Source: Eubacteriales bacterium
GTDB lineage: Bacteria; Bacillota; Clostridia; Saccharofermentanales; DTU023
DNA length: 64,000 nt
NCBI GenBank assembly: GCA_030532065.1
Contig: JAUNLW010000002.1
Span: forward strand, 33,128 to 97,127
Reading direction: 5' to 3'
Of this stretch, positions 55,505 to 63,950 are shown piece by piece. The first letter of the stretch is position 1. The number at the start of each line of letters is the position of its first letter. Below the pieces are notes generated by a model, which saw only the letters and a list, made by a program, of their open reading frames with translations, ran no database searches and was not told the origin of the DNA. Position numbers and translations under genes: made by a program.

Positions 55505-56623
55505 TTATCTTGATTTATGCTTATTAATGGTATTCTTTTGCAAAACTGCATAGCTAACAAGCAGACTTAGTACCAGGAGTAAAACTATATAGATTATAGA
55601 TAGGTTGTATGTTTTGTGATAGTAGACAGGGCTAACACCTATCTCCTGTTCTATCTGCATAGGGTCAAATGGCAAGCCGTAGTCACTTACAATTCGTCGT
55701 ATATTTAGCAAGTTAATTACGGCAATTTCTCGACTCAGATAATACTGTAAGAGACCGGTTTTATCGCTTTGTTTGATTTTCCAAGCCTGTAAGTTACTCG
55801 TTCGCTCTCCTTTTGCAAGTAATATACCTTGGCCTAGCTCCAAGGACTTCTCATCATGGCCTAGGCTACTCGTGTGACCACCAATTGATACAAATGCATC
55901 TACTTCTGAATCTTTTTCAAACAATTCGCGTCTCTTGGTCAAGTTTTTCGAGAAATCTCCTTCTTCAAGATAGAAGATAGGCAACTTTTGTACGCGCCGT
56001 CTCACCTTTTCTCGACTTACTTCTAGCATTTCATCACCCATGTCACGATCTCCTCCCATGGAAATAGCAAGAGCCGGATTAGAAATTAAATTATCGCGGT
56101 ATAAATAGTAAGCTATTTCCGGAAAAGTCAAGTCTTCCTCATTGGCACCATACATGCTGGCTCCAATTGAACTTATATATCTAAGCTTTAGCTTTAAAGC
56201 ATCACTAGCCGCGAAAAATGCCAAATTTAGACCCGGAAACGATCCAGTCATTGAAGCTGCTACCGTATCTCCTTCTTTAATACCCGCCTCCACAAGCATC
56301 CTAACCAGCATTGCGGCCATATCCGGCTGACAAACCGTTCTCTTGGCCGCCACATCACCCAGGGTGGTAGTTATACCCGTATAGCGCTGACCTATAAGTC
56401 CTGTTTGATGCCTATCTTCCTCGTTAAAGGGAAGGCCTTGTTCACTTCTCAACTGCTTGACAGCTTCAATTAGTTGTAGCATTTTTTCGGCTGCTGTGAT
56501 TTGCTCTTTATAATAATCGTACTCTTTACTTTCTGCGGTAAGTTGCAACAAAGGAATAGAGGCAATTATTACTAATGCTGCCAGTAGTAGAAGATAAAAA
56601 TTTTTTTCCCTTAGCTTTTGCAT
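55505..56623 (-). CDS. pgsW: Poly-gamma-glutamate system protein, PgsW type
   Basis: A 372-residue protein of the TIGR04332 'gamma-Glu poly system' type. It has an N-terminal anchor helix (about 8-28), an extracytoplasmic domain of about 300 residues with SMGGDRDMGDEML and FVSIGGHTSSLGHD, and a C-terminal helix (about 342-362). It starts one base after the pgsC stop (TAG-T-ATG), so translation is coupled. Its catalytic role is unknown to me; the glycine-rich blocks suggest a ligand-binding fold. In clusters of this type it appears where PgsA/CapA would be expected. Confidence 0.82.
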   Translation of the reverse strand: MQKLREKNFYLLLLAALVIIASIPLLQLTAESKEYDYYKEQITAAEKMLQLIEAVKQLRSEQGLPFNEEDRHQTGLIGQRYTGITTTLGDVAAKRTVCQPDMAAMLVRMLVEAGIKEGDTVAASMTGSFPGLNLAFFAASDALKLKLRYISSIGASMYGANEEDLTFPEIAYYLYRDNLISNPALAISMGGDRDMGDEMLEVSREKVRRRVQKLPIFYLEEGDFSKNLTKRRELFEKDSEVDAFVSIGGHTSSLGHDEKSLELGQGILLAKGERTSNLQAWKIKQSDKTGLLQYYLSREIAVINLLNIRRIVSDYGLPFDPMQIEQEIGVSPVYYHKTYNLSIIYIVLLLVLSLLVSYAVLQKNTINKHKSR

Positions 56624-56624
56624 A

Positions 56625-57047
56625 CTAAATTATAGGATTGCCTAATAATGTCAGAACTAGGAGGGTAAGACCGCTTACAATTATCAAAGAAATAGTGGTG
56701 CTAATAAAACCTTGGCGCTCGAACTCGCGAGCAAGAATACCGGGAACCAGGTAAGATATATAACCCGGAACCGGAAAAGCCACTAGCTGTAAAATAAAGT
56801 TTAAGCAGAAAGATAAAGCAATGCATAGAACAAACATACGTCTGCCATAGATCACAAACTTAGCAAAGACAGTCTTGACAATCAAGCTGGTCACAAGAGC
56901 GCAAACAAAAGTGTAAAGTGCACGTTCCGGATAAACGAAATTAATCGCGAAATAAGCAGGTACAATGACTCCTCCCGGACTTAGGCCGCTCAGTTCAGAA
57001 TAGGCCAAACTTAACAAAATACCGACAATAATCATTTCGTTATACAT
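56625..57047 (-). CDS. pgsC: Poly-gamma-glutamate biosynthesis protein PgsC/CapC-like
   Basis: A 140-residue integral membrane protein with about four helices, of the PgsC/CapC family that partners the PgsB ligase. Typical is the block LAYSELSGLSPGGVIVPAYFA. I chose ATG 57047, which overlaps the pgsB stop by eight bases and has GAGAGAG upstream; a TTG at 57068 is possible. The overlap and the next gene's one-base spacing indicate a tightly coupled pgsB-C-W unit. Confidence 0.88.
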   Translation of the reverse strand: MYNEMIIVGILLSLAYSELSGLSPGGVIVPAYFAINFVYPERALYTFVCALVTSLIVKTVFAKFVIYGRRMFVLCIALSFCLNFILQLVAFPVPGYISYLVPGILAREFERQGFISTTISLIIVSGLTLLVLTLLGNPII

Positions 57048-58176
57048 ATTTAATTGCTCTCTCTTCAACTAAGTGCAACAATTGAAAACCTGCTTCACCA
57101 ACGTTACCTACCGCAAAGATTAACTCATTACCCTTTAGTTCACCTAGGGGAAGTTTATCCACGCTGGTATAGTGAGTAAATTTCTTAGCTGACTTATCTT
57201 GTTTTAGCTTGTGCTTGCCTAATAGCCAAAGCTCATCTACGTCTTGCTGCTCAGCCCAAGCCAACATCTCTCTAGTACGTGCCGGTCTGTCTTCCCGATA
57301 GTTCAAGAGTATGATAAGCTGGCGGCCTTGCAAATTCTCTTTACTCAGCAACCAGTCTAGAATCATCCCTGTAGACTCAGGGTCATTAGCAGTTAAGGCA
57401 TTGGCAAAAATTGCCCCATCGGGCAAAGCGTATTCACGGAAAGCATAGGGATCGGGCAGATAATTCTTCATACCCGCCCAAGCAGCTTGTCTTTCAACAC
57501 CCAGCTCCTCGCATACCGCAAGAGCCAAAGCCACATTTTCACGCAAAAATGGAGGCCAACTTTCTAGCCCCGTTAATTCACTATCCAGCTCTACTTGAAT
57601 CAAGCGCGAGTTCTTAGCTTTAGCCATATCAGCAAACAGTTGATTATAACGTTTTTCCCCAGTAAAAATTATTCCTTCTTTAGGAAAGGTATGGGTAAAA
57701 GCCAGAGCCACTTCCTCAAGTGAATTGCCCATTTCCGGTATATGATCGTTTCTGACATTACTTAAAACTAATATATCGGCATGTAAAATTCGCTCTTCAC
57801 AAATTTTTTGTAATTCCGGCAGAATTGCCATACATTCTACAATGAAGATTTCCGTTCCCTGCCTAGCGGCCTTAATCAATTGCCTTACCTGCTCCTTGAT
57901 ATTGGCTCGGCCCCTTCTCTTTATCTCTAGCAGCCTGCCTTGTGTATCAATAACTGCCGGTTTCGTGCCGGTAATTTTCGAGTATATTTGCAGCTTCGAG
58001 TTTTGTCGCAAACCGGCATCAATTAGGCGAACAATGGTAGATTTACCACGTGTTCCATTCACGTGTATCACTGTTCTAATTTTTTCGCGGGCACGCTTCA
58101 ATAAGATCCGCTCTATAAGCAAAGCGACAATCAAAAATACACAAGCTGCAAATATGAACCAAGTCAACATCATCAT
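57040..58176 (-). CDS. pgsB: Poly-gamma-glutamate synthase PgsB/CapB-like ligase
   Basis: An amide ligase of the Mur ligase superfamily that joins glutamates (or a related monomer) through gamma-carboxyls using ATP. An N-terminal helix (about 5-22) precedes the P-loop NGTRGKST (40-47). Later blocks are VLSNVRNDHIPEMG and NALTANDPEST, typical of PgsB. The start is uncertain. Three ATGs in a row begin at 58176, directly after the T-tract of a terminator and without a ribosome binding site; GTG at 58221, just after the previous gene's stop, would add 15 residues and put the hairpin inside the gene. Confidence 0.9.
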   Translation of the reverse strand: MMMLTWFIFAACVFLIVALLIERILLKRAREKIRTVIHVNGTRGKSTIVRLIDAGLRQNSKLQIYSKITGTKPAVIDTQGRLLEIKRRGRANIKEQVRQLIKAARQGTEIFIVECMAILPELQKICEERILHADILVLSNVRNDHIPEMGNSLEEVALAFTHTFPKEGIIFTGEKRYNQLFADMAKAKNSRLIQVELDSELTGLESWPPFLRENVALALAVCEELGVERQAAWAGMKNYLPDPYAFREYALPDGAIFANALTANDPESTGMILDWLLSKENLQGRQLIILLNYREDRPARTREMLAWAEQQDVDELWLLGKHKLKQDKSAKKFTHYTSVDKLPLGELKGNELIFAVGNVGEAGFQLLHLVEERAIKYV

Positions 58177-58177
58177 C

Positions 58178-58214
58178 AAAAAAGGGGAATCGCATCCAGA
58201 TAAATGCGATTCCC
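58178..58214 (-). terminator. Terminator abutting the pgsB start
   Basis: GGGAATCGCAT pairs perfectly with ATGCGATTCCC (8-base loop), followed by C and six T on the minus strand, then ATGATGATG. It lies 27 bases after the M14-like gene. Either it ends that transcript or it gates expression of pgsB-C-W. Confidence 0.9.
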
Positions 58215-58240
58215 GTAACACTTGCTCTTAATTAGAAGCG

Positions 58241-59404
58241 CTATTCGTAATATAGTCTTCCTTCGTCAACAGATTCAGGGTCAAGCAAGTAGGCTCCAAC
58301 ACCATTGCTCATCATCTCCTCATAACTTGGCATACCCTCAACCAAGATAGTTTGGTCAGGATTCATCATATTGTTCGATTCGATTATGGTCAGGGCCGTC
58401 TTAACATGTCGAGCTACTCGCTTATCAATATGCCAACCATCCTCATCAATTGGTGCGTATAACAAGCCTGCTTTGCCTGCTTCCATGACGAAGCGATCCT
58501 TACCTGACAAGAGCAACTCCTCATCGGTAATTCCTCGGATACGGTCAAGCATCGGCTCTGCTACTTCTGCCAAGTAAGAAACCGCGTTAGAGGCGTCACC
58601 AATTTCTCTATGACTAAGTCCGTGTAATTCCTTAGGCGAGAACTCCATACCTATGGGGACATCAAAGACGTTGGCACTTAAAATCATAGAGGTCATTGCC
58701 GCCACTTCGTTACCGCGCTCGTGAGTTACGATTGTGTTCTCAACCGGATACTCAAGCTCAGCCTCATGAAAATCTAGAACGTAATCTACGTCTTCCTGAC
58801 GTATGAGTTCCATTATCGCGTAGGTGGTTCGCTCTGCGATTAAGCCATTTGGACGTCCAGGCCAAGATCTATTGGTGTTACGTATATCTACGTTTGCCAA
58901 ATTCTGTCTGCTATCGTAATGGATATAGACTTCTGGGTCAGGCCAAGAATCCAGTGGACTACAGCAACGGTCACCAAATCTGAATTTTTGCACTCCCCAA
59001 GGAGTTTCGATGTGGTAATAGCGAGGGTAAGCTTCTCCCATACGGGTTGCCAAGGAGCCGCTGATGTTAATACGGTTAATAACAATTATCCGTCCTTGAG
59101 TAACCTTTAGATTTTCAGCAAAGACTAAGGCGGCAAGATTGCAGGCAGGTTCTTCTGCGTGAGTGCCACCACAGATTAAGAAAGTACCACCTTCCTTGCC
59201 ACTGTCGAATATATAAACATTTGTGTCATTTACTGATCCTTTTATGGAATCAGAGTAATTACTTAGTTTCTTAACTTCAGTAATTCCTTCACTAACGACC
59301 ACTGTTTCCTTATAGTTGCGCTGCTCATAAAACATATAGCCTGCAAGGCCTGTAAGAAGCAGAACTACCACAAGAATAATTATTTTTGCTTGCTTTAAAT
59401 TCAT
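58241..59404 (-). CDS. Membrane-anchored M14-like (succinylglutamate desuccinylase/aspartoacylase-type) metallopeptidase
   Basis: A 387-residue protein with one N-terminal helix (about 8-26) and an extracytoplasmic M14-fold domain. Zinc ligands are H82 and E85 in GGTHAEEP and H213 in DFHEAE. NTNRSWPG (177-184) corresponds to the substrate-binding Asn-Arg pair of carboxypeptidases. AAGGAG precedes the ATG. It lies in the polymer cluster, upstream of pgsB. M14-fold enzymes include gamma-glutamyl and poly-gamma-glutamate hydrolases, so cleavage of the PgsB product is a reasonable inference, not shown here. Confidence 0.82.
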   Translation of the reverse strand: MNLKQAKIIILVVVLLLTGLAGYMFYEQRNYKETVVVSEGITEVKKLSNYSDSIKGSVNDTNVYIFDSGKEGGTFLICGGTHAEEPACNLAALVFAENLKVTQGRIIVINRINISGSLATRMGEAYPRYYHIETPWGVQKFRFGDRCCSPLDSWPDPEVYIHYDSRQNLANVDIRNTNRSWPGRPNGLIAERTTYAIMELIRQEDVDYVLDFHEAELEYPVENTIVTHERGNEVAAMTSMILSANVFDVPIGMEFSPKELHGLSHREIGDASNAVSYLAEVAEPMLDRIRGITDEELLLSGKDRFVMEAGKAGLLYAPIDEDGWHIDKRVARHVKTALTIIESNNMMNPDQTILVEGMPSYEEMMSNGVGAYLLDPESVDEGRLYYE

Positions 59405-59414
59405 ATTTTGCTCC

Positions 59415-59588
59415 TTACTTTAATCTCAAAATACGTAATATGAACGGAATCAAGATGATGCCGTAGGTAATTGCTCGCTGAACGTCTTTTGTTTTAATAA
59501 AATTTCGTATCGTTGCATATGCGAAAAATACAGCAATCGCATAATAGCAAATTGTTACAATTAAGTTTAATATAACTAATAAATCCAT
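59415..59588 (-). CDS. Small two-helix membrane protein
   Basis: A 57-residue protein with two hydrophobic segments (about 3-25 and 38-54) joined by a basic loop (IRNFIKTKDVQR). The ATG at 59588 has GAAGGTGG upstream. It starts 15 bases after the permease gene and is 10 bases from the M14-like gene, so it is part of the same unit. It may be an accessory subunit of the permease. No family is recognised. Confidence 0.7.
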   Translation of the reverse strand: MDLLVILNLIVTICYYAIAVFFAYATIRNFIKTKDVQRAITYGIILIPFILRILRLK

Positions 59589-59603
59589 GGCTACCACCTT
59601 CTA

Positions 59604-60932
59604 TTACAACCATGCCCCTATTTCTTTACTAAAGATCATCATTAATGAGCTTAGTAAGAGAATAAACAACATGGGCACAAGGGCAGATTTTACAAATCCT
59701 TTGTAATAGTCTCCCTTATAGTCAAGTTCTAATACAGCGGCCCTGCCCACAACAGCAGTCGGTGGCAAGCAATCTCCTAGCGGCCACATTACAGACCAGG
59801 CAGCCAAGGAAATTACAGGATCATAGCCCAGCATATTAAACAACATGATTAGGGGAACTCCAAATAAGGGAGCAACCGCGTACTGCAAGACACCTTCTGA
59901 AATCGGTAGGATCAACCACAGAGTGGAGAAGAGAACTACAATTGGCAGTTTAACTACGCCCAGTGAAAGTAAGCCACGTGCGCCAGTCAATGTCATAGTT
60001 TGGTTGAGAATACCTACAGCCACCATTATGCCGACTAGACCCTTTAGGTTTTCTACTGTTTTCATCGCGGTCTGCATGATATTGACCTTCTTGGGGGCAA
60101 TAAAGTATAAGATGAAGGCAGATACCATGAAAACAAAGGGTAAACCGAGAGTAGGCATGGTAAAGGGAAAATAACGTCCAGCTAAAATTAAGACAATCAA
60201 AACCAAGAAAGGCGTTAAAGCCTTAGTGAAGTTCCAGCCCTCAGGTGCTTCCGGAAGGTCTGCCAGGGCATCGTCAAGCAATATCTTCTGACCTTTTCCC
60301 GCAAGATAGTAGCTCGCAAACAAAGCGCCAGTAACAGACACAATCAATAGGGGCAAGGTAAAACCGACATATGGCATATTAGCACCGGCCGCAGCCATCA
60401 TAGCCCATAGATTTATGGGAGGACAGGCTGCACTCATGGCACCTAAAATAAAAATCAGAGCAATTCTCTTATCCTTATTTACGCCCATGGCCTTCAATAC
60501 CGCACCAACCAGTCCGCCAACGGTTAAGACGGTCGTGGCACCCGAGCCTGTAATAGCTCCGGGAATCATCATTATTATTGTTAGCAGTAGCAAGCAAATC
60601 ATGCGGTGGGCATGGAACTTTCTTACAATTTTCCGAACAATGAAAGCCACTCCACCACTCTCATTAAAGAGAGACATAAAGAAAGTAGCTGTAAGAAAGA
60701 TCAGGCATACGTCAAAATAAGTTGTCGCTCCTTCTACCAGATGTCGAACAATTTCTGTGAAAGGTAGGTCAGACCTAGGGTCTACACCCATAGGCACTAT
60801 TATATGAGCCAAGATCGCCGCAACAGAGGCAACAATCATAGATATTTCTGTTTCAAGTTTATATTTTTTCGTGATCACAAATGCAATCACAATCACGGCG
60901 ATTACAATAAGTGAATGTGTCATCATTGTCAT
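59604..60932 (-). CDS. Large multi-helix permease (ion-transporter superfamily, TRAP-DctM-like)
   Basis: A 442-residue integral membrane protein with about 11-12 helices. Two helical-hairpin-like loops are visible: IPGAITGSGATTVLTVGG and, in the second half, MWPLGDCLPPTAVVGRAA. This resembles the two-repeat layout of the ion transporter superfamily (DctM, GntP, CitMHS). No TRAP binding protein is adjacent, but the 57-residue membrane protein next to it could replace the small subunit. GAGGAG precedes the ATG. In this cluster, uptake of glutamate or short gamma-glutamyl peptides is plausible but unproven. Confidence 0.75.
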   Translation of the reverse strand: MTMMTHSLIVIAVIVIAFVITKKYKLETEISMIVASVAAILAHIIVPMGVDPRSDLPFTEIVRHLVEGATTYFDVCLIFLTATFFMSLFNESGGVAFIVRKIVRKFHAHRMICLLLLTIIMMIPGAITGSGATTVLTVGGLVGAVLKAMGVNKDKRIALIFILGAMSAACPPINLWAMMAAAGANMPYVGFTLPLLIVSVTGALFASYYLAGKGQKILLDDALADLPEAPEGWNFTKALTPFLVLIVLILAGRYFPFTMPTLGLPFVFMVSAFILYFIAPKKVNIMQTAMKTVENLKGLVGIMVAVGILNQTMTLTGARGLLSLGVVKLPIVVLFSTLWLILPISEGVLQYAVAPLFGVPLIMLFNMLGYDPVISLAAWSVMWPLGDCLPPTAVVGRAAVLELDYKGDYYKGFVKSALVPMLFILLLSSLMMIFSKEIGAWL

Positions 60933-61054
60933 GCTTCAGACATCTCCTCAAATAAGTCTTTACATTGCTTAACTGTCAGGACACAGCCAACAAGGTACAG
61001 AGGTCCGATTTTCCGAACTTCGACGAATAACCGCATAGGTCCTAAATTTATGCG

Positions 61055-61834
61055 TTATTTTAAGATGTCTCCAATCGCAATCGCGTCTTTGGCAATAATG
61101 AGTTCTTTGGAGTTTTCTTCAGCATATTTGGTGAAGAAATCATCTTCGTTTGAAGCTTCAACAATCAGAATTGTATCCACAAGCTCCATAATTGCATCAA
61201 TAGACGCCTGGTCAGAGTTGTCCATGCGGCGAGACATACCCTCAACATGGGCACCCACAACTTTCATGCCGGCTTCTTGTGCTTTCTTAACTATAGCAAC
61301 ACAACGTTCAATTTCCTTGTTTACGTCTGTGCCCGCTGCTCCCATGCCTTTCATGCTGGTCCCGGTGGTAACGATAAGAGTTTTGTAAGTCTCGGTGTCC
61401 AAATTTTCCTCAGTAAGAGTATTATCAGAGTCTGCAGTAGTACCTGCCATCTTAGCTGCCATGCCTATTTGTACAGCACCCGGACTCTGGCCACAAGTTG
61501 TAATGATATAGGGGCCTTCAAGTTTTGCACCCTCAGTGCTATCTGCTTTAGCCTCTTCATCTTCTTTTTTGTCCTTATCTTCAGCTTCTTTTTCTGCTTC
61601 AGTTTCTTTCTCGGCAGCAGCGTCGGTTTCTTCCTCGGCAACAGCTTCAGTTTCTTTCTCAGCCTTGGTAGCTTCTGTTTCTTTCTCAGTACTATCCTTT
61701 TTGTTATCTTCTGCTGGAGCTTCTGTTACTTTTTCCATTTTTTCATTTTTCTTATTGTCATCATTACCGTTAGAACAAGCAACTACAGAAATACATAACA
61801 GACAAACTAGGACAAGGGAAATAATTTTTTTCAT
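61055..61834 (-). CDS. DUF6305-type lipoprotein with acidic repeat linker
   Basis: A 259-residue lipoprotein with lipobox VVAC (C20). A long Glu/Lys/Ala/Thr linker (about 25-105) contains repeats of KETEA. The C-terminal domain begins GPYIITTCGQSPGAVQIGMAAKMAG and continues through LIVTTGTSMKGMGAAG and GAHVEGMSRRMD. The block pattern suggests a nucleotide- or anion-binding alpha/beta fold, and I associate it with DUF6305. The ATG at 61834 has GTGAGGTG upstream. It lies between the C69 dipeptidase and the permease. Function unknown. Confidence 0.75.
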   Translation of the reverse strand: MKKIISLVLVCLLCISVVACSNGNDDNKKNEKMEKVTEAPAEDNKKDSTEKETEATKAEKETEAVAEEETDAAAEKETEAEKEAEDKDKKEDEEAKADSTEGAKLEGPYIITTCGQSPGAVQIGMAAKMAGTTADSDNTLTEENLDTETYKTLIVTTGTSMKGMGAAGTDVNKEIERCVAIVKKAQEAGMKVVGAHVEGMSRRMDNSDQASIDAIMELVDTILIVEASNEDDFFTKYAEENSKELIIAKDAIAIGDILK

Positions 61835-61862
61835 ATTGCACCTCACTTAAAATGTTTTTTCT

Positions 61863-61902
61863 TAAAAATACCAGCTGCTGAGGCTTGCGCCACAGCAACT
61901 GG
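61863..61902 (-). terminator. Terminator-like hairpin between the C69 and DUF6305 genes
   Basis: CCAG-TGCTG-GGC pairs with GCC-CAGCA-CTGG with small mismatches and a GCAA tetraloop, followed by TATTTTT on the minus strand. It would make the dipeptidase more abundant than the genes after it. Confidence 0.7.
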
Positions 61903-61927
61903 TTTCGGAATCAAAGATTAGTTCAGA

Positions 61928-63589
61928 TTAATTGTCTTTATTGGCCAGATCATCCAGTGCGGTTTGACCAAATTCAACTTCTTCCAGATATTCTGTGGGG
62001 TAACCAAGAGCAGTACTGGAACCATCTTCGTTCATCATGAGACCATCGTAGTATTTGCCGATAAGCTCATAGGCAAAATCCCACCATTTCTCATTTACAT
62101 CATTCATGCTATCGTAACTGTACTTAGTGATGAATTCGACTGCCTTTTCAGGATCCTCTTCATACAACTTGATAGCTTCTTCTTCGATCTCCTGCTGCTT
62201 ATCAAAGAAGCCGGCTTCGATCTCTGCTTTTCTGGCACGAATTTCTTCGTACATTGCATCCCAACGCAGATTTGCCCAGTTATTGACTAGGTTAAATGCC
62301 CACCAAGCAGAGTTGGGATCGAATACATGACGTAAGCCACTGGACCATTCTTCAGGAACCTCGGTAGTACCGCAGTAAAGAGGAACATATACCGTTGTGT
62401 CAGGAGAGTCTTGACCGAACCACAGGACGCCGCCAACTGGATCAGGCATAAAATCTCTACTTTGTGAAACAAAGCTATAGGAGCAACGGAACAGAGCAAT
62501 TGAGCGTTCCCAGTCTTGACCCTTAGCGTATTCAGGTTTCAAAGCACCGGGGATCTGCCAACGAGTTGGGCTTCCGAAAGGTCCGGCTGCCTTATCAGTT
62601 GTTAGATCATAGGGAGTTCCTTCATAGTGATCACTATAGATATCCATAATGGTCTGGACACTTACTTTCTCATCAGGTTTGATGGAAAGAGGATAGGCTT
62701 CAAACTCATCCAGAATGGGGAATTCTTGAGAAGGTGCTAGTAAGCTAAATGCACGCCACTCTCTCCTACTTTGATAGAAAGGAGCACCGTAGGGTTCAGG
62801 ATTGAAGATTTCTGCAAAGTTAAAGTCTTCTCCTTCTTCCCACCAACCCATGGATAAGGGCAGCTCCGTAAGATTGGTAGACCACATAAAGTTCTCAGTG
62901 TCCTCGAAATCAATAACACCAATTCTAGCTCTATTTGCACCTACGAATACTTCATCATCAGGAATTCTGGCAGCAGCCCAGTGAGCGCCGGGTTGACCAC
63001 TTTCGGGTGTCCAAAGCAAGCCAGGACCACAAACCTCAAAGACCCATAATTCGTTCTTATCACCAATGACTAAGGTCTCACCGCCATCCTTGTAGCCATA
63101 TTGCTCAACAAGCTCGCCCATGACCTTGATGGCTTCTCTAGCGGTAGCGGTTCTTGCTAATCCAAGTTCTTCCAAGTTCGCAATAACAAACATTCCTTCA
63201 GAGTTATAAACTTCATCTCTACCACCCCAGGTAAACTCACCCATCATGAGCTGTTTTTCATTCATGAAAGGATAGCCTACATGGAAATAGGTATAAGTTT
63301 CAGCTGCCTGAGGAATCTCACCAACTTTTACAGGCTCTCTGTTAGGACGGGTTGCCAGGCAAGGATCGTTATAAATATCAACCATCTCACCTTCTTCGTG
63401 TTGACCGCCGGGAATAATAATGATTCTCTGGTCATACCATCCGTCACAAGTATGAGAGACTAAGACGGAGCCATCAACGGTGGCTTCTTTACCAGCACCT
63501 AAGGGAGTGCAGGCAAAAACCAACTGACCGGACAAAGCAAATACGATTACGACAGCTACTAATACCGCCATCGATTTGAATTTTTTCAT
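61928..63589 (-). CDS. Secreted C69 family dipeptidase
   Basis: A 553-residue N-terminal-nucleophile peptidase of family C69 (PepD-like). A signal peptide (1-26) ends in VFA, and C27 of CTPLGAGKEATVDGS is the catalytic residue exposed by cleavage. Further matches are SHTCDGWYDQR, EGMFVIANLEELGLARTATAREAIKVMGELVEQYGY and GDKNELWVFEVCGPG. AGGAGG precedes the ATG. It is the first gene of the polymer cluster, with a promoter and an operator-like repeat upstream. It probably cleaves dipeptides outside the membrane, perhaps those released from the polymer. Confidence 0.92.
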   Translation of the reverse strand: MKKFKSMAVLVAVVIVFALSGQLVFACTPLGAGKEATVDGSVLVSHTCDGWYDQRIIIIPGGQHEEGEMVDIYNDPCLATRPNREPVKVGEIPQAAETYTYFHVGYPFMNEKQLMMGEFTWGGRDEVYNSEGMFVIANLEELGLARTATAREAIKVMGELVEQYGYKDGGETLVIGDKNELWVFEVCGPGLLWTPESGQPGAHWAAARIPDDEVFVGANRARIGVIDFEDTENFMWSTNLTELPLSMGWWEEGEDFNFAEIFNPEPYGAPFYQSRREWRAFSLLAPSQEFPILDEFEAYPLSIKPDEKVSVQTIMDIYSDHYEGTPYDLTTDKAAGPFGSPTRWQIPGALKPEYAKGQDWERSIALFRCSYSFVSQSRDFMPDPVGGVLWFGQDSPDTTVYVPLYCGTTEVPEEWSSGLRHVFDPNSAWWAFNLVNNWANLRWDAMYEEIRARKAEIEAGFFDKQQEIEEEAIKLYEEDPEKAVEFITKYSYDSMNDVNEKWWDFAYELIGKYYDGLMMNEDGSSTALGYPTEYLEEVEFGQTALDDLANKDN

Positions 63590-63610
63590 ACTGTTCTCCT
63601 CCTGAATTAA

Positions 63611-63652
63611 ATTATAGTAAACTTTCGCCGTACTTAAGTAACAACACTTAAG
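63611..63652 (-). promoter_or_regulatory. Proximal -10 box and operator-like inverted repeat before the C69 gene
   Basis: A perfect TATAAT on the minus strand (63611-63616) lies close to the gene. Upstream, near its -35 region, is CTTAAGT-6-ACTTAAG (63633-63652). The repeat could bind a dimeric regulator of the cluster. Confidence 0.45.
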
Positions 63653-63729
63653 CGACTAATTCAAGGGAATTATGTGCGCCTAATAATTGCTCTCATTCAA
63701 GACAAAATATTCACTATTGTGTTGAATTA

Positions 63730-63758
63730 ATGGTAAACCCAGGCATATACAGTGTCAA
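63730..63758 (-). promoter_or_regulatory. Candidate distal promoter of the polymer cluster
   Basis: On the minus strand TTGACA (63753-63758), 17 bases, TACCAT (63730-63735). It would transcribe through the inverted repeat at 63633-63652. The rest of the AT-rich 63590-63904 gap shows no gene or known RNA. Confidence 0.5.
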
Positions 63759-63904
63759 GCAAGGAGAAAATATTCATTAATTATCACATGACATATATTA
63801 GATAGGGAAAAGTAACCTACTTACAATTAGACTTTGCAACTTAATTGTAGACTAAAAATAAACCTAAAAACGTGAAGCAGATATTAACAAGTAAGTAGAA
63901 TTCG

Positions 63905-63946
63905 GGTAAAAGAAAAGCTCCTCTGCCATCTTAGGCAAGAGGAGCT
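63905..63946 (-). terminator. Terminator of the rRNA operon
   Basis: AGCTCCTCTTGCC pairs with GGCAGAGGAGCT (one bulge), 6-base loop, followed by TTTCTTTT on the minus strand. It lies just after the 5S rRNA 3' end. Confidence 0.85.
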
Positions 63947-63950
63947 ATGG

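Noticed and set aside
61536..61798. Plus-strand Ser/Phe-rich open frames opposite the DUF6305 lipoprotein.
   Set aside because: They are the reverse reading of the Glu/Lys/Ala/Thr repeat linker and are not genes.
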